NCBI RefSeq assembly: GCF_000429245.1
Contig: NZ_KE386870.1
Location: 434,740-498,739 of the forward strand
DNA length: 64,000 nucleotides
Direction: 5' to 3'
DNA from: Schaalia georgiae DSM 6843
GTDB lineage: Bacteria; Actinomycetota; Actinomycetes; Actinomycetales; Actinomycetaceae
Translations under genes and position numbers: made by a program
The notes under the pieces: model-generated
Seen by the model: the letters and a program-made list of their open reading frames with translations, nothing else
The model's database searches: none
What the model was told of the DNA's origin: nothing
In this document: positions 8,475 to 18,074 of the stretch, one piece after another
Layout of the letters: the number at the start of each line of letters is the position of its first letter
Numbering within the stretch: the first letter of the stretch is position 1

Positions 8475-8880
8475 CGCGCAGGCGCCGGGCTATCGGCGCC
8501 GGCGCGCACTATATTCCTCTCGTGGCGTCGACGACCGCGTCCGTGTTCGCACCACAGCGGTTCCAGTGCGGCCTTCGAGGTCCCCGTCCGGGTTGCGCAC
8601 ACAAGGACCCCGATTTACGAAACACTCGCCGCACACAAGGGCGGAATAACGCCCTTGTGTGCGGCGTCGTGTTGCTTAATTCCCTCCCTTGTGTGCGGCA
8701 TCAGGGGTGGGCACCGGAGTGTGTACTACTCCCGATTCTGCTCCTGACTGCCCCGCCTCCCAGATCAGGCCGCCCGGCCGGCCCTGGTGCGCGCGGCGCA
8801 ATGGTTGCGCGCGCACTGTCGGCTGAAAGGAGACCGGGGCTAGAATGCGGCGAAGTGTGTCCCCGGCAGAAAGGCCCATC
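8475..8880. other. Intergenic region with dispersed repeat and an orphan promoter
   Basis: It contains the four-motif element at 8595-8699. A TATATT box at 8510-8515 lies 6 nt before a GTG at 8522 that opens an unbroken frame to 8896 (124 codons). That frame runs through the repeat, has no recognisable protein features and overlaps the ABC gene start, so it is not called as a gene. An imperfect inverted repeat lies at about 8788-8818. TAGAAT at 8841-8846 is the probable -10 of the ABC operon. Confidence 0.6.
8595..8699. repeat. Dispersed palindromic element, copy 1
   Basis: GCACACAAGG occurs at 8597 and 8631, then CCTTGTGTGC occurs inverted twice. The inner pair is a perfect 17-bp inverted repeat (CGCCGCACACAAGGGCG at 8627-8643 and its complement at 8650-8666) with a 6-nt loop. 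A related element lies in opposite orientation at 23937-24043, also sharing the connecting sequence (for example TAATTCC between the third and fourth motifs). Confidence 0.88.
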
Positions 8881-9669
8881 GTGTCCCAGCCAGTGAATCC
8901 GAATGGCGCGGCGCCCGCAGAACCCGCGCTCGCCATCCGCGGCCTCGTCAAGGTCTACGGCAACCTCATCGCCGTCGCGGACCTGTCCCTCGACATCCCT
9001 GTCGGCAGTTTCTACGGGATCGTGGGGCCCAACGGAGCGGGCAAGACCACGACCCTCACCATGGCCACCGGCCTGCTGCGGCCCGACCGCGGCACCGCGT
9101 TCGTCTACGGGGTGGATGTGTGGAGGGAGACCGCCAAAGCCCGTTCCCTGATGGGTGTCATGCCCGACGGGATGCGCCTGCTCGACAAACTCTCAGGGCC
9201 TGACTTCCTCGTCCACATCGGGATGCTCCACGGCGTGGACCGCGCCACCGCCTCCGACAGGTCCAACCAGTTGCTCCAGGCGCTGGATCTGACCGAGGCC
9301 GGCAAAAAGCTCATCGCCGACTACTCGGCGGGCATGACGAAGAAGATCGCCCTGGCCGCCGCCATGATCCACTCGCCCAAGCTCCTCGTCCTCGACGAGC
9401 CCTTCGAGGCCGTGGACCCTGTCTCCGCCGCGAACATCCGCCAGATCCTCAAGGACTACACGAAGCGCGGCGGCACCGTCATCCTCTCCAGCCACGTGAT
9501 GGCCACCGTCCAGCAATTGTGCACCCACGTCGCCGTCATCAACCACGGCCGAGTCCTGGCCGCCGGAACCACTGCGGAGGTCGCGCAGGGCGGCGACCTG
9601 GACGCCCGCTTCGCGCAACTGGTCGGCGGAGTCCACAACGAAGAGGGGCTGACGTGGTTGGGCAACTGA
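8881..9669 (+). CDS. ABC transporter ATP-binding protein
   Basis: An ABC-2/CcmA-type exporter ATPase of 262 aa. Walker A is GPNGAGKTTT. The signature is weak (YSAGMTKKIALAAAM). Walker B is LLVLDEPFEAVD, followed by the H-loop LSSH. An ATG at 8845 is in frame but lies inside the likely -10 box TAGAAT, so GTG 8881 after GAAAGG is preferred. The C-terminus overlaps the permease gene by 16 nt, so the two form one exporter. The substrate cannot be read from the sequence. Confidence 0.9.
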   Translation: MSQPVNPNGAAPAEPALAIRGLVKVYGNLIAVADLSLDIPVGSFYGIVGPNGAGKTTTLTMATGLLRPDRGTAFVYGVDVWRETAKARSLMGVMPDGMRLLDKLSGPDFLVHIGMLHGVDRATASDRSNQLLQALDLTEAGKKLIADYSAGMTKKIALAAAMIHSPKLLVLDEPFEAVDPVSAANIRQILKDYTKRGGTVILSSHVMATVQQLCTHVAVINHGRVLAAGTTAEVAQGGDLDARFAQLVGGVHNEEGLTWLGN

Positions 9670-11345
9670 TACGCCTCAAAGCCAAGATGGTGTGGAACAC
9701 CCTGGTCAGGCAGACCGTGGTGCTCGTCCTGTCCATCATCGGCATCCTCTACTTCGGCGGCATGGGGGTTTTCGCCTACGTCGGGCTCACTTTCTCCGCG
9801 CAGACCGCGATGGCGCCCTCCTTGTCCTTCTACCTCACCCTGATCGGCCCCGTCGTCTTCATCGGGTGGGTCCTGCTGCCGGTCCTCTTCGGCGCCCTGG
9901 ACAACACCCTCGCCCCGGACAGGCTCTCGCCCTATGTGGGCCCCACCCGCAGACTCGGCGTCGGCCTGGTCGCCGCGGGCGGCGTGGGCTTCGGCGGCGC
10001 TCTGTCCGTGCTGGTCCTCTTGATGCCCGCGTGGTTCAACGCATGGCGGGGTGTGCCCCTGCACGCCCTCGGATCCCTGGCGGCCGCGCTCACCACGCTC
10101 GCCCTCTCCCTCATCTGGGGCAGGGCGGTCGCCACCTGGTTCGCCGTTCGCATCAATTCCGCGGGCAGGCGCGACCTGGTCGCGATCATCGGCACGATGT
10201 CGTTCTTCATCATCGTCACGCCGATGGGCGTGTGGATCAACTACCTGGCGCGCAACTTCAGCGAGGCCACCATGAACTGGAGCACCGATGTCGCGCTGTG
10301 GAGCCCCTTCGGAGCCCCCTTCGGCTTCGTCGAGTCGCTCGCCGCGGCGCGCTACGCCGAGGCCGGTGCCCGACTGGTGATCGTCATCGCCACGGCCGTC
10401 GCGGGCTGGGCGCTGTGGATGAGGGTCCTCCAGCCCGTCATGAGCGGCTCCGCCCAGCCCATCGCCCCCGAGGCCCAAGGGGCGATCGAGGAGGGCCGCC
10501 ACCTGGTCGACGAGTCGAAGGCCGTTGCCGAGAGGGACCAGCGCGTCAACGAGGCCAGGGGAGCGGGGCTGCCCGGGACCGGGCCCTACCTGGCCCTCGG
10601 CATGGGGCCGCGGTCGGCGACCCTGGCGGCGCGGACCCTGCACTACTGGTTCCGCGATCCGCGCATTATGATGAACCTGCCCCTGATGCTGATCTTCCCG
10701 CTGATGGCGTACCTGTTCAAAACACAGCTGCCGCCCGAGGCGGGGGCACTCAACGCGACCCTGTTCCTCTACCTGGTCCCCATCACCACGGGCCTGGTCG
10801 TGGGAGCGCTCATGCAGTACGACTCGACCGGGGCGTGGATCGTGATCTCCAGTGGGATGAAGGGGCGGGAGGAGCGCCTCGGGCGCCTGGCCGGATCCCT
10901 GCCCGTCCTCATCATCCAGATCGCGTCCTACCTGGTCTACGACGCGGTCGCCCGCTCCGACGCCTACTCCTTCGTCTTCCACCAGGTGATGGGATTCGTG
11001 CTCTTCTCGGGCGCGGCGGCGACGACCCTGTCCTTCGGCGCGTGGTGGGTCTACCCGGTCCAGCCGCCGGGCGCCTCGCCGTTGTCCACCAAAGGGACCG
11101 GGTCCTTCCTGACGACGATGCTCATACAGCTGGGGTCCTTCCTGGGCACAGCGGTCGTCCAGGCGCCTTCCTTCGTCCTCATCGTGCTGGGCGAACTGGG
11201 GACCGTGCCGGTCGCCGTCTCCATGGCGTTCTCACTGGTGTGGTCCGTCGTGGTCCTCACGGCGGGGGTCGTCATCGGCGGGAAGGTGTGGGACAGGCAC
11301 GCGGTGGACGCCCTGACGACCATCCGTTCCTGGCCCGGGCACTGA
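9654..11345 (+). CDS. ABC exporter membrane protein
   Basis: A 563-aa polytopic protein. Roughly twelve hydrophobic segments are visible, for example at 14-34, 55-78, 100-125, 135-155, 170-190, 345-365 and 375-395, with more towards residue 550, split by a charged cytoplasmic loop near 275-330. It resembles the large ABC-2 permeases found with CcmA-type ATPases in actinobacteria. GTG at 9654, after GAGGGG, overlaps the ATPase stop. It has no extracytoplasmic binding protein, consistent with export. Confidence 0.82.
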   Translation: MVGQLIRLKAKMVWNTLVRQTVVLVLSIIGILYFGGMGVFAYVGLTFSAQTAMAPSLSFYLTLIGPVVFIGWVLLPVLFGALDNTLAPDRLSPYVGPTRRLGVGLVAAGGVGFGGALSVLVLLMPAWFNAWRGVPLHALGSLAAALTTLALSLIWGRAVATWFAVRINSAGRRDLVAIIGTMSFFIIVTPMGVWINYLARNFSEATMNWSTDVALWSPFGAPFGFVESLAAARYAEAGARLVIVIATAVAGWALWMRVLQPVMSGSAQPIAPEAQGAIEEGRHLVDESKAVAERDQRVNEARGAGLPGTGPYLALGMGPRSATLAARTLHYWFRDPRIMMNLPLMLIFPLMAYLFKTQLPPEAGALNATLFLYLVPITTGLVVGALMQYDSTGAWIVISSGMKGREERLGRLAGSLPVLIIQIASYLVYDAVARSDAYSFVFHQVMGFVLFSGAAATTLSFGAWWVYPVQPPGASPLSTKGTGSFLTTMLIQLGSFLGTAVVQAPSFVLIVLGELGTVPVAVSMAFSLVWSVVVLTAGVVIGGKVWDRHAVDALTTIRSWPGH

Positions 11346-11360
11346 GCGGAGGCCCGAACT

Positions 11361-11392
11361 GGGGCCCGGGGCGGTCGCCCGCCCCGGGCCCC
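11361..11392 (+). terminator. Strong hairpin after the ABC operon
   Basis: A perfect 13-bp GC-only stem, GGGGCCCGGGGCG / CGCCCCGGGCCCC, with a 6-nt loop, 16 nt past the permease stop. No T-tract follows, which is common in actinobacteria. Confidence 0.7.
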
Positions 11393-11454
11393 ATGGCCCT
11401 ATCGGGTGGCCCTGCCCCGGCCCGGTGCTGGGCGCCCGGAGCAGCTGGTCCCGG

Positions 11455-11482
11455 GCGTTCCGGCCGTCGACAGCCGGAACGC
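11455..11482 (-). terminator. Hairpin after the 11.5-kb hypothetical gene
   Basis: GCGTTCCGGC and GCCGGAACGC form a perfect 10-bp stem with an 8-nt loop, 5 nt beyond the minus-strand stop codon. Confidence 0.55.
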
Positions 11483-11487
11483 GCGGC

Positions 11488-12132
11488 CTACGAGTCCGCC
11501 CGGGCGTCGTCCTCCACCTCGCACAGGCCCTTGAAGAAGGCCAGCGCGGTCGGCGCCTCGCCCGCGTTCGTCTCATCGAGGAAACGGCGGAAGTACTCGG
11601 CACGGCGGGCCTCGGCGCTGGGCTCGACGTTCGAGCCGTAGGCGGCGGGGGGCGTGGAACGGTCCCACCGCATGCCCTTCGTCGCTGTCGCGTCCTGCGA
11701 CCAGCCGAAGCCCGTGCCCTTCTTGCCGGTGACGCGCACCAGCACCGACTCCGTGTGCTCCACGGCGCGCAGCATCAGGGTGGCGCCCGCGCCCTGGTCG
11801 GCGTCCAGCAGCCACGCTTCGGCGTACTCGCCCTGCAGGGCGGCCAGGTGGGCGACGATGATCGGATTCGTCCACCATCCCGCGCGGATGTAGTAGTCGC
11901 CGACGCCCCTGCTGTTGCGCAGCGCCCCCCACGTGGAGTTCAAGTACTCGACGAAGTCGTAGAGGCGCTCCCACGCCCGGCGCCTCGCCGCGGGGTCGGC
12001 GATGGCCTGGGGGTCGTACGCGCGCACGCGTCCCCCGGTGTTCGCGGCCCCGTCCGACAGGGCGGGGTCGTGCTCCACTCCGCCTTCGGGGCCGTACAGT
12101 GCTTCGGTTTCAGGCATGAACGGTTCGTCCAT
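11488..12132 (-). CDS. Hypothetical protein, unrecognised
   Basis: A 214-aa soluble, acidic protein with no signal peptide or membrane segment. Visible features are a Trp-rich central part (about 70-100; NSTWGALRNSRGVGDYYIR, then AGWWTNP), a GKKGTGFGW segment and an acidic tail. It does not match a family I can name. ATG 12132 is preferred over an in-frame ATG at 12153 because GGAAGG lies 9 nt before it. The gene stands alone between a hairpin and two tRNA-Lys genes. GC content and codon use match its neighbours, so it looks native and expressed. Confidence 0.75.
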   Translation of the reverse strand: MDEPFMPETEALYGPEGGVEHDPALSDGAANTGGRVRAYDPQAIADPAARRRAWERLYDFVEYLNSTWGALRNSRGVGDYYIRAGWWTNPIIVAHLAALQGEYAEAWLLDADQGAGATLMLRAVEHTESVLVRVTGKKGTGFGWSQDATATKGMRWDRSTPPAAYGSNVEPSAEARRAEYFRRFLDETNAGEAPTALAFFKGLCEVEDDARADS

Positions 12133-12307
12133 TGTGCGTCGCCTTCCTTCCATGGGCGCTCAGGGCGTTGTGCGCCCAATTGTATTGGTCGGAACCGGTG
12201 CGCACGTGAGGGGGCCGTGGCCGCGCTGCGGAACGGGCGCTCCCATCGGCCGTTGGAAAGCCGTTGGATGAAGAGAACCGGCGGCCCGTCGGGCGCCGGT
12301 CACTGGG

Positions 12308-12380
<73 letters not shown>

Positions 12381-12411
12381 GGGACTGCGCCGACAGCAGT
12401 CGGGACAGTGG

Positions 12412-12484
<73 letters not shown>

Positions 12485-12614
12485 GGGCGACCTCTCGGCC
12501 GGAAAAACACTATACAGGGGCCGCGGGTGCCCGCGCAAGTCCGTGGCCGTCCCGGCCCGGCCGATGTGACCAAGGCGCTAGAATCGTCGCGAGGCAACGG
12601 TGAGGGGAGCGGTA

Positions 12615-13295
12615 ATGGGGGAGGCGCGGACGGGGCATTCGCCCGTCGTCGAGGATATCCTCAAGATCATCTGGAGCGCGCAGGAGCGCGGCGAGGACGG
12701 CGTCGCCGTCAACGAGGTGGCGGCCCGCATGGGTGTCGTGCCCTCGACGGCCTCCGAGAACGTAGCGCGGCTGACGGAACAGGGGCTCATCGACCACAAG
12801 CCCTATAGGAAGGCGCATCTGACGGCCGAGGGGCGCAGGGTCGCGATCGGCATCGTCCGCCGCCACCGTCTGCTCGAAACCTACTTGCACGAGGCGCTGG
12901 GGTTCGACTGGGTTGAGGTGCACGAGGAGGCCGAGGCCCTGGAGCACGCGGTTTCGGACAGGCTGCTCGAGCGCCTCGACCGGGTCCTGGGCCACCCCTC
13001 GCGCGATCCCCACGGGGACCCCATCCCCAGGCCCGACGGCTCGGTGGCCGACGAGGCGGGCGTCCTGCTCCCCCTGGTCGCCGAGGGCGCGGGGTGCGTG
13101 GTGGCGCGGGTGTCGGACCGCGATCCGCAGGCCCTGCGCGAGTTCGACGCGGCAGGACTGGTGCCCGGCGCCTCCCTCACAGTCGTGCGGAAGGAGGGCG
13201 GCGCCGTGGTCGTCGCCCTGGGGGGAGCCCCCGTGGTCCGCCTCGGAGCCGAGCAGGCGGGGGCGATCACGGTGCGGCTGGCCGAGGCGGACTGA
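12615..13295 (+). CDS. DtxR/MntR-family metal-dependent transcriptional repressor
   Basis: A 226-aa protein with the three-domain DtxR layout. The winged HTH is at about 10-75 (VEDILKIIWSAQERG, VNEVAARMGVVPSTASENV, LTEQGLIDHKPY). The metal-binding dimerisation domain is at about 75-145 (RRHRLLETYLHEALGFDW, VHEEAEALEHAVSDRLLERL). The C-terminal FeoA/SH3-like domain is at 155-225. Members repress iron or manganese uptake genes when loaded with Fe2+ or Mn2+; which metal is not clear here. ATG 12615 follows GAGGGGAG. TAGAAT at 12579-12584 is the likely -10 box. No transporter gene is adjacent, so targets lie elsewhere. Confidence 0.92.
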   Translation: MGEARTGHSPVVEDILKIIWSAQERGEDGVAVNEVAARMGVVPSTASENVARLTEQGLIDHKPYRKAHLTAEGRRVAIGIVRRHRLLETYLHEALGFDWVEVHEEAEALEHAVSDRLLERLDRVLGHPSRDPHGDPIPRPDGSVADEAGVLLPLVAEGAGCVVARVSDRDPQALREFDAAGLVPGASLTVVRKEGGAVVVALGGAPVVRLGAEQAGAITVRLAEAD

Positions 13296-13313
13296 CGCCT
13301 GGGCCCGCGCCGG

Positions 13314-13760
13314 TCAGCCCAGGGCCGCTGACGACGGGTCGGCGGGGACGTTCTCCCCGTTGCCGCGCGCCACGAGCGCAGCGCGCAGGGCGGCCATCGC
13401 CTCGTCGAGTTCGGCAGGCGCTGCGGGCGCGGCCTTCGACAACAGGATGTCCGTGTGGTCGCGCAGGGGGATGACGTGCAAGTGCAGGTGGGGCACGTCG
13501 AAGCCCGCGATGGCCATGCCCGCACGGGGGACCCCGAAGGCGTCCTCCTGGGCGGCGCCGATCGTCTGGGCGACGGACGACAGGTGCGCGGCCACGGGAG
13601 CGGGGGCGTCCGTCCACTTCGGGTAGGGGCTGCGCGGCACGACCAGGACGTGCCCGGGGGAGGTGGGCTCGATGGTGGCGAAGGCGACGCACTGATCGTC
13701 GGCCCACACGAAACGGCCGGGGACGTCGCCGGCGATGATCGACTCGAATAGTGTTGCCAT
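13314..13760 (-). CDS. HIT-family nucleotide hydrolase/transferase
   Basis: A 148-aa histidine triad protein. The catalytic HLHLHV motif has His91, His93 and His95, and FVWADDQCVAFATIEPTSPGH is the usual N-terminal segment. HIT proteins hydrolyse AMP-linked or similar phosphoramidates; the physiological substrate is unknown. The start ATG at 13760 is preceded by GACAAT with exactly 6 nt between, so the mRNA is probably leaderless. Its 3' end converges with the DtxR-type gene, 18 nt apart. Confidence 0.92.
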   Translation of the reverse strand: MATLFESIIAGDVPGRFVWADDQCVAFATIEPTSPGHVLVVPRSPYPKWTDAPAPVAAHLSSVAQTIGAAQEDAFGVPRAGMAIAGFDVPHLHLHVIPLRDHTDILLSKAAPAAPAELDEAMAALRAALVARGNGENVPADPSSAALG

Positions 13761-13766
13761 GCGGCT

Positions 13767-13772
13767 ATTGTC
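13767..13772 (-). promoter_or_regulatory. Putative -10 box (leaderless) for the HIT gene
   Basis: GACAAT on the minus strand, 6 nt before the ATG. Confidence 0.45.
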
Positions 13773-13883
13773 ACCCACGCGCGCCCGCGCCGCCCAGTGC
13801 TCCCACCCGTCCGCCCGGCGCGTCGTGGTCTACCCTTGGAGGCGGTTAACGCACGACCGCACTGATGACAAAGGGAACCGCCC

Positions 13884-16817
13884 ATGACTGAGACCGCGCC
13901 CGCAGAACCCGCCCAGCGCTACACGGCAGCGCTGGCGGGGGAGATCGAACAGAAGTGGCAGGACCGCTGGGACGCGCTCGGCACGTTCCACGCCGACAAC
14001 CCGGTGGGCGATCTGGCGGGCCCCCTGGCCGGGCGCGACCCGTACTTCATCCTCGACATGTTCCCCTACCCGTCGGGCAAGGGCCTGCACGTGGGCCACC
14101 CCTTGGGCTACATCGCCACGGACACGCTGGCGCGCTTCCGCCGCATGTTGGGCGACAACGTCCTGTACACCATGGGCTACGACGCTTTCGGCCTGCCCGC
14201 CGAGCAGTACGCCGTGCAGACGGGCCAGCACCCGGCGGTCACCACCGACCAGAACATCGCGAACATGCGCCGCCAGCTGCGCCGCATGGGGCTCTCCCAC
14301 GACCCGCGCCGCTCCCTGGCGACCACGGACATCGACTACGTGCACTGGACGCAGTGGATCTTCTTGCAGATCTTCAACTCGTGGTTCGACCCGGGCGCCA
14401 CCGCCCCGGACGGGTCGATGGGCGCCGCCAGGCCCATCGCCGAACTGGAGGAGGCGCTGGCCGACGATCGCGTGGCGACCCGCGACGGGCGCTCGTGGGC
14501 GGAGCTGTCGAAGAAGGAGCGCGCCGCCGAGGTCGACTCCCACCGCCTCGCCTACGTGTCCGAGGCGCCCGTGAACTGGTGCCCCGGCCTGGGGACGGTC
14601 CTGGCGAACGAGGAGGTCACCGCGGAGGGGCGCTCCGAGCGCGGCAACTACCCCGTGTTCAAGCGCAACCTGCGCCAGTGGATGATGCGCATCACCGCCT
14701 ACGGCAAGCGCCTCGAGGACGACCTGGGCACCATCGACTGGCCGGAGAAGGTCCGTGCCATGCAGCGCAACTGGATCGGCCGCTCCGAGGGCGCCACGGT
14801 CCGCTTCGACGTGCCCGGCGCGCGCGAGGCGGGCTCCTCCCTGTCCGGCCTGGAGGTCTACACGACCCGCCCCGACACCCTCTTCGGCGCGACCTTCATG
14901 GTCGTGGCGCCCGAGCATCCGATCCTGGGCGGCACGGCCGGCGGCTCCGCGGACGACGAGGCCGCCCTCACCCTGCCCGCGGCGTGGCCCGAAGGAACGA
15001 AGGCCGCGTGGACGGGCGGCGCCGCGACCCCCCGTCAGGCAGTGGCCGCCTACCGCGCCCAGGCCTCGGCGAAGTCGGAGGCGGAGCGCGTCGACGAGGA
15101 ACGCACGAAGACCGGCGTGTTCACCGGCCTGTTCGGCGTCAACCCGGTCAACGGACAGCCCATCCCCGTGTTCGTCGCCGACTACGTGCTGTGGGGCTAC
15201 GGGACGGGCGCCATCATGGCCGTGCCCGCCCACGACGACCGCGACTGGGCATTCGCCCGCGCCTACGACCTCGGCGTCGTGCGCACCATCGGCCCCGCCG
15301 ACGACCCCTACGGCCCCGACCTGGGCGAGGGCGCGTACACGGGGGACGGCGTCGCCGTCGACAGCGCCAACGACGGCGTCGACCTCAACGGGATGAGCAA
15401 GGACGAGGCGAAGGCCGCGATGACCGCATGGCTGGCCGCCAAGGGCCACGGCCGCGCGACGACCACGTACCGCCTGCGCGACTGGCTGTTCAGCCGCCAG
15501 CGCTACTGGGGCGAGCCCTTCCCCATCGTGTGGGACGAGGACGGCATCGCCCACGCCCTGCCCGAGGAGATGCTGCCCGTGGAGCTGCCCGAGGTGTCCG
15601 ACTACAGCCCGCGCACCTTCGACGCCGACGACGCCTCCTCCGAGCCCGAGGCGCCGCTGGGGCGCGCCCAGGACTGGGTCAACGTCACCCTGGACCTGGG
15701 CGAGGGCCCCAAGCACTACCGCCGCGAGACCAACACGATGCCGCAGTGGGCGGGGTCGTGCTGGTACGAGATGCGCTACACGGATCCTGCGAACTCCGAG
15801 CGCTTCGCCGACCAGCGGAACCTCGACTACTGGATGGGCCCGCGCGAGGGCAAGGCCTCGGGTGGCACCGACATGTACGTCGGCGGCGTCGAGCACGCCG
15901 TCCTGCACCTGCTTTACGCCAGGTTCTGGCAGAAGGTCCTCTTCGACCTGGGCCACGTGCCCGACCCCGAGCCCTACCACAGGCTCTTCAACCAGGGCTA
16001 CGTGCAGGCCTACGCCTTCAAGGACGCGCGGGGCCAGTACGTGCCCGCGGACGAGGTCGAGGGCGACGAGGACACTGGCTTCACGTGGCGCGGCGAGGCC
16101 GTCACCCGCGAGTACGGGAAGATGGGCAAGTCCCTGAAGAACATCGTCACCCCCGACGACATGTACGAGGCCTACGGCGCTGACGTGTTCCGCGTCTACG
16201 AGATGAGCATGGGGCCCCTGGACCTGTCCCGCCCGTGGGAGACGCGCGCCGTGGTCGGCTCGCAGCGCTTCTTGCAGCGCCTGTGGCGCAACGCCGTCGA
16301 CGAGGGGACGGGCGCCGTCACCGTCACCGATGACCCCGCCGACACGGCCACCCGGCGCCTGGTGGCGCGCACGATCGCCGAAGTCACCACCGAGTACGAG
16401 AACCTGCGCGTCAACACCGCGATCTCGCGGCTCATCGTCCTCAACAACCACCTCACCTCCTTGGACGCGGTCCCCCGCGAGGCCATCGAGCCCCTGGTCC
16501 TCATGCTCAGCCCCGTCGCCCCGCACATCTGCGAGGAGCTGTGGAGCCGACTGGGGCACGGCGAGTCGCTGGCGCGCGAGCCCTTCCCCGTCGTCGCCGA
16601 CGAGTCGCTGCTGGTCGAGGAGGCCGTCACCGCGGTCGTCCAGGTCAATGGCAAGGTGAAGGCCCGTATCCAGGTGGCGCCGTCGATCAGCGAGGAGGAC
16701 CTGCGGGCCGCCGCCCTGGCCGAGGCCCCCATCGCTAGGATCCTCGGGGGACGCGACCCCCTCAAGGTGATCGTCCGCGCCCCTAAACTGGTCAACGTCG
16801 TCGCTCCGAAGAACTGA
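13884..16817 (+). CDS. leuS: Leucyl-tRNA synthetase
   Basis: The 977-aa class I synthetase charges tRNA-Leu. The HIGH-type motif is HVGH at residues 69-72 after YPSGKGL. The KMSKS-type loop is KMGKS at 746-750. The CP1 editing domain (about 240-460) includes the [11 protein letters not shown] signature, and the tail has the C-terminal NGKVKARI motif. Start ATG follows AAGGGAA, and TACCCT about 50 nt upstream may be the -10. The nei-type gene starts 6 nt after the stop, so the two are probably one transcript. A 1311-codon open frame antisense to it is a GC-composition shadow. Confidence 0.97.
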   Translation: MTETAPAEPAQRYTAALAGEIEQKWQDRWDALGTFHADNPVGDLAGPLAGRDPYFILDMFPYPSGKGLHVGHPLGYIATDTLARFRRMLGDNVLYTMGYDAFGLPAEQYAVQTGQHPAVTTDQNIANMRRQLRRMGLSHDPRRSLATTDIDYVHWTQWIFLQIFNSWFDPGATAPDGSMGAARPIAELEEALADDRVATRDGRSWAELSKKERAAEVDSHRLAYVSEAPVNWCPGLGTVLANEEVTAEGRSERGNYPVFKRNLRQWMMRITAYGKRLEDDLGTIDWPEKVRAMQRNWIGRSEGATVRFDVPGAREAGSSLSGLEVYTTRPDTLFGATFMVVAPEHPILGGTAGGSADDEAALTLPAAWPEGTKAAWTGGAATPRQAVAAYRAQASAKSEAERVDEERTKTGVFTGLFGVNPVNGQPIPVFVADYVLWGYGTGAIMAVPAHDDRDWAFARAYDLGVVRTIGPADDPYGPDLGEGAYTGDGVAVDSANDGVDLNGMSKDEAKAAMTAWLAAKGHGRATTTYRLRDWLFSRQRYWGEPFPIVWDEDGIAHALPEEMLPVELPEVSDYSPRTFDADDASSEPEAPLGRAQDWVNVTLDLGEGPKHYRRETNTMPQWAGSCWYEMRYTDPANSERFADQRNLDYWMGPREGKASGGTDMYVGGVEHAVLHLLYARFWQKVLFDLGHVPDPEPYHRLFNQGYVQAYAFKDARGQYVPADEVEGDEDTGFTWRGEAVTREYGKMGKSLKNIVTPDDMYEAYGADVFRVYEMSMGPLDLSRPWETRAVVGSQRFLQRLWRNAVDEGTGAVTVTDDPADTATRRLVARTIAEVTTEYENLRVNTAISRLIVLNNHLTSLDAVPREAIEPLVLMLSPVAPHICEELWSRLGHGESLAREPFPVVADESLLVEEAVTAVVQVNGKVKARIQVAPSISEEDLRAAALAEAPIARILGGRDPLKVIVRAPKLVNVVAPKN

Positions 16818-16823
16818 GGCCCC

Positions 16824-17861
16824 ATGCCCGAAGGCGATGCGATCCGCCGACTCGCCGGCACCCTCGACGAGCTCTTCGTCGGGGGCACCGTCTCGGCCTC
16901 GTCCCCCCAGGGGCGCTTCGCCTCCTCCGCCGCCCGCCTGGACGGGTGGGTGGTGCAGAGGGTGCGCGTGCACGGCAAACACATGTTCATCGGCTTCGTC
17001 CCGCCCGTCCCCGGCCGGTCCTACGAGGCCGGGGTCGCCCTGCTGGAGGGCGCCGCGGCCGGCAGCGGGGAACCTATTCTGGGGGAGGGAGAGCCCTGGC
17101 CCGACCATTGGGTGCACATCCACCTGGGCCTGTACGGGTGGTGGCGCTTCAACGGCGACGAGACCGTCGTCGATGAGGGCCACGGTGTGGCCCACCGCAT
17201 CCCCAACGTCCCCAAAGGGCAGTGGAACGGCCACTCGGAGACCCGGTGGGGCGACGGCTTCGGCGAGGCCAGGGCGGGGGAGTGGGAACCCCCGGAGCCG
17301 GTAGGGGCCGTGCGACTGCGCCTCTTCAACGACCACGCCGTGGCGGACCTGGTCGGGCCCAACCGCTGCGAGCTGATCAGCGACCAGGAGCGGGCCGCCG
17401 CCGAGGCCAGGCTCGGCCCGGATCCCCTCGACGCGGGGGCGCGCGCCGACGCGGAGGCCGCGGAGCGCTTCGCGCGGGTGGCGCACTCGAAGCGGCGCGC
17501 GATCGGCGAGATCGTCATGGACCAGTCGATCATCGCCGGGGTGGGCAACATCTACCGAGCGGACGCCCTGTTCCTGGCGGGGATCTCCCCCCACCGCAAG
17601 GGAGCTAACATCTCCCTCAAGCGGCTGCGCGGCCTGTGGGTCCTCATCTGCGACCTCATGAACCGGGGGCTGGCGGCAGGGCGCCTGGACACGATGGACC
17701 CCGACGAGGCCCCGAATCCTCCCATTGAGGGGGACGAGGAGGCGTCGCGCTGGTACGTGTACCACCGCACCGGGCGCCCCTGCCTGCGGTGCGGCACCCC
17801 CGTGCGCGAGGCCCTCATGCAGAACCGGCGCCTCTTCTGGTGCCCCGGCTGCCAGAAGTGA
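16824..17861 (+). CDS. Fpg/Nei-family DNA glycosylase
   Basis: A base-excision repair glycosylase/AP lyase of 345 aa. It has the catalytic N-terminus M-P2-E3-G and the Nei-type start MPEGDAIRRL. A helix-two-turn-helix region follows (AIGEIVMDQSIIAGVGNIYR), then a zinc finger with Cys320, Cys323, Cys340 and Cys343. It is longer than the usual 265-290 aa, with the extra length mostly between about 85 and 165. MPEGDA points to the endonuclease VIII (Nei) side rather than Fpg. It follows leuS by 6 nt. Confidence 0.92.
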   Translation: MPEGDAIRRLAGTLDELFVGGTVSASSPQGRFASSAARLDGWVVQRVRVHGKHMFIGFVPPVPGRSYEAGVALLEGAAAGSGEPILGEGEPWPDHWVHIHLGLYGWWRFNGDETVVDEGHGVAHRIPNVPKGQWNGHSETRWGDGFGEARAGEWEPPEPVGAVRLRLFNDHAVADLVGPNRCELISDQERAAAEARLGPDPLDAGARADAEAAERFARVAHSKRRAIGEIVMDQSIIAGVGNIYRADALFLAGISPHRKGANISLKRLRGLWVLICDLMNRGLAAGRLDTMDPDEAPNPPIEGDEEASRWYVYHRTGRPCLRCGTPVREALMQNRRLFWCPGCQK

Positions 17862-17989
17862 GCGAGCAGCCGCCGTTAGAACCGCCCTCGGGGGCTGCGC
17901 GGGTGGCGGGCTGCGGCCAAACCGATTTGCGGGAGCTTCACCTGCTCATATCCTGCGGAACTGCGTATGATCTTTCCCGCACTTGGAAT

Positions 17990-18009
17990 CCCATCAACTG
18001 TTTGATGGG
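17990..18009. promoter_or_regulatory. Perfect 8-bp inverted repeat, candidate operator
   Basis: CCCATCAA-CTGT-TTGATGGG lies 66 nt before the SRPBCC gene. A MarR-type remnant follows that gene, so this may be the operator of a MarR regulator; that link is inference. Confidence 0.5.
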
Positions 18010-18074
18010 GCCGCGAAGGACCTGCTAACGTTGCACTGCTTTTGATGACGATGTTCGAAATAGGGAGGAAAAAG

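Noticed and set aside
8595..8699. CRISPR or riboswitch reading of the CACACAAGG element
   Set aside because: Motifs alternate orientation and the spacing is filled by shared sequence. No cas genes and no conserved riboswitch core.
13830..17765. 1311-codon open frame antisense to leuS and the Nei-type gene
   Set aside because: GC-rich mirror frame: His/Val/Gly/Arg-rich composition, no ribosome site, no motifs. The plus-strand genes are certain.
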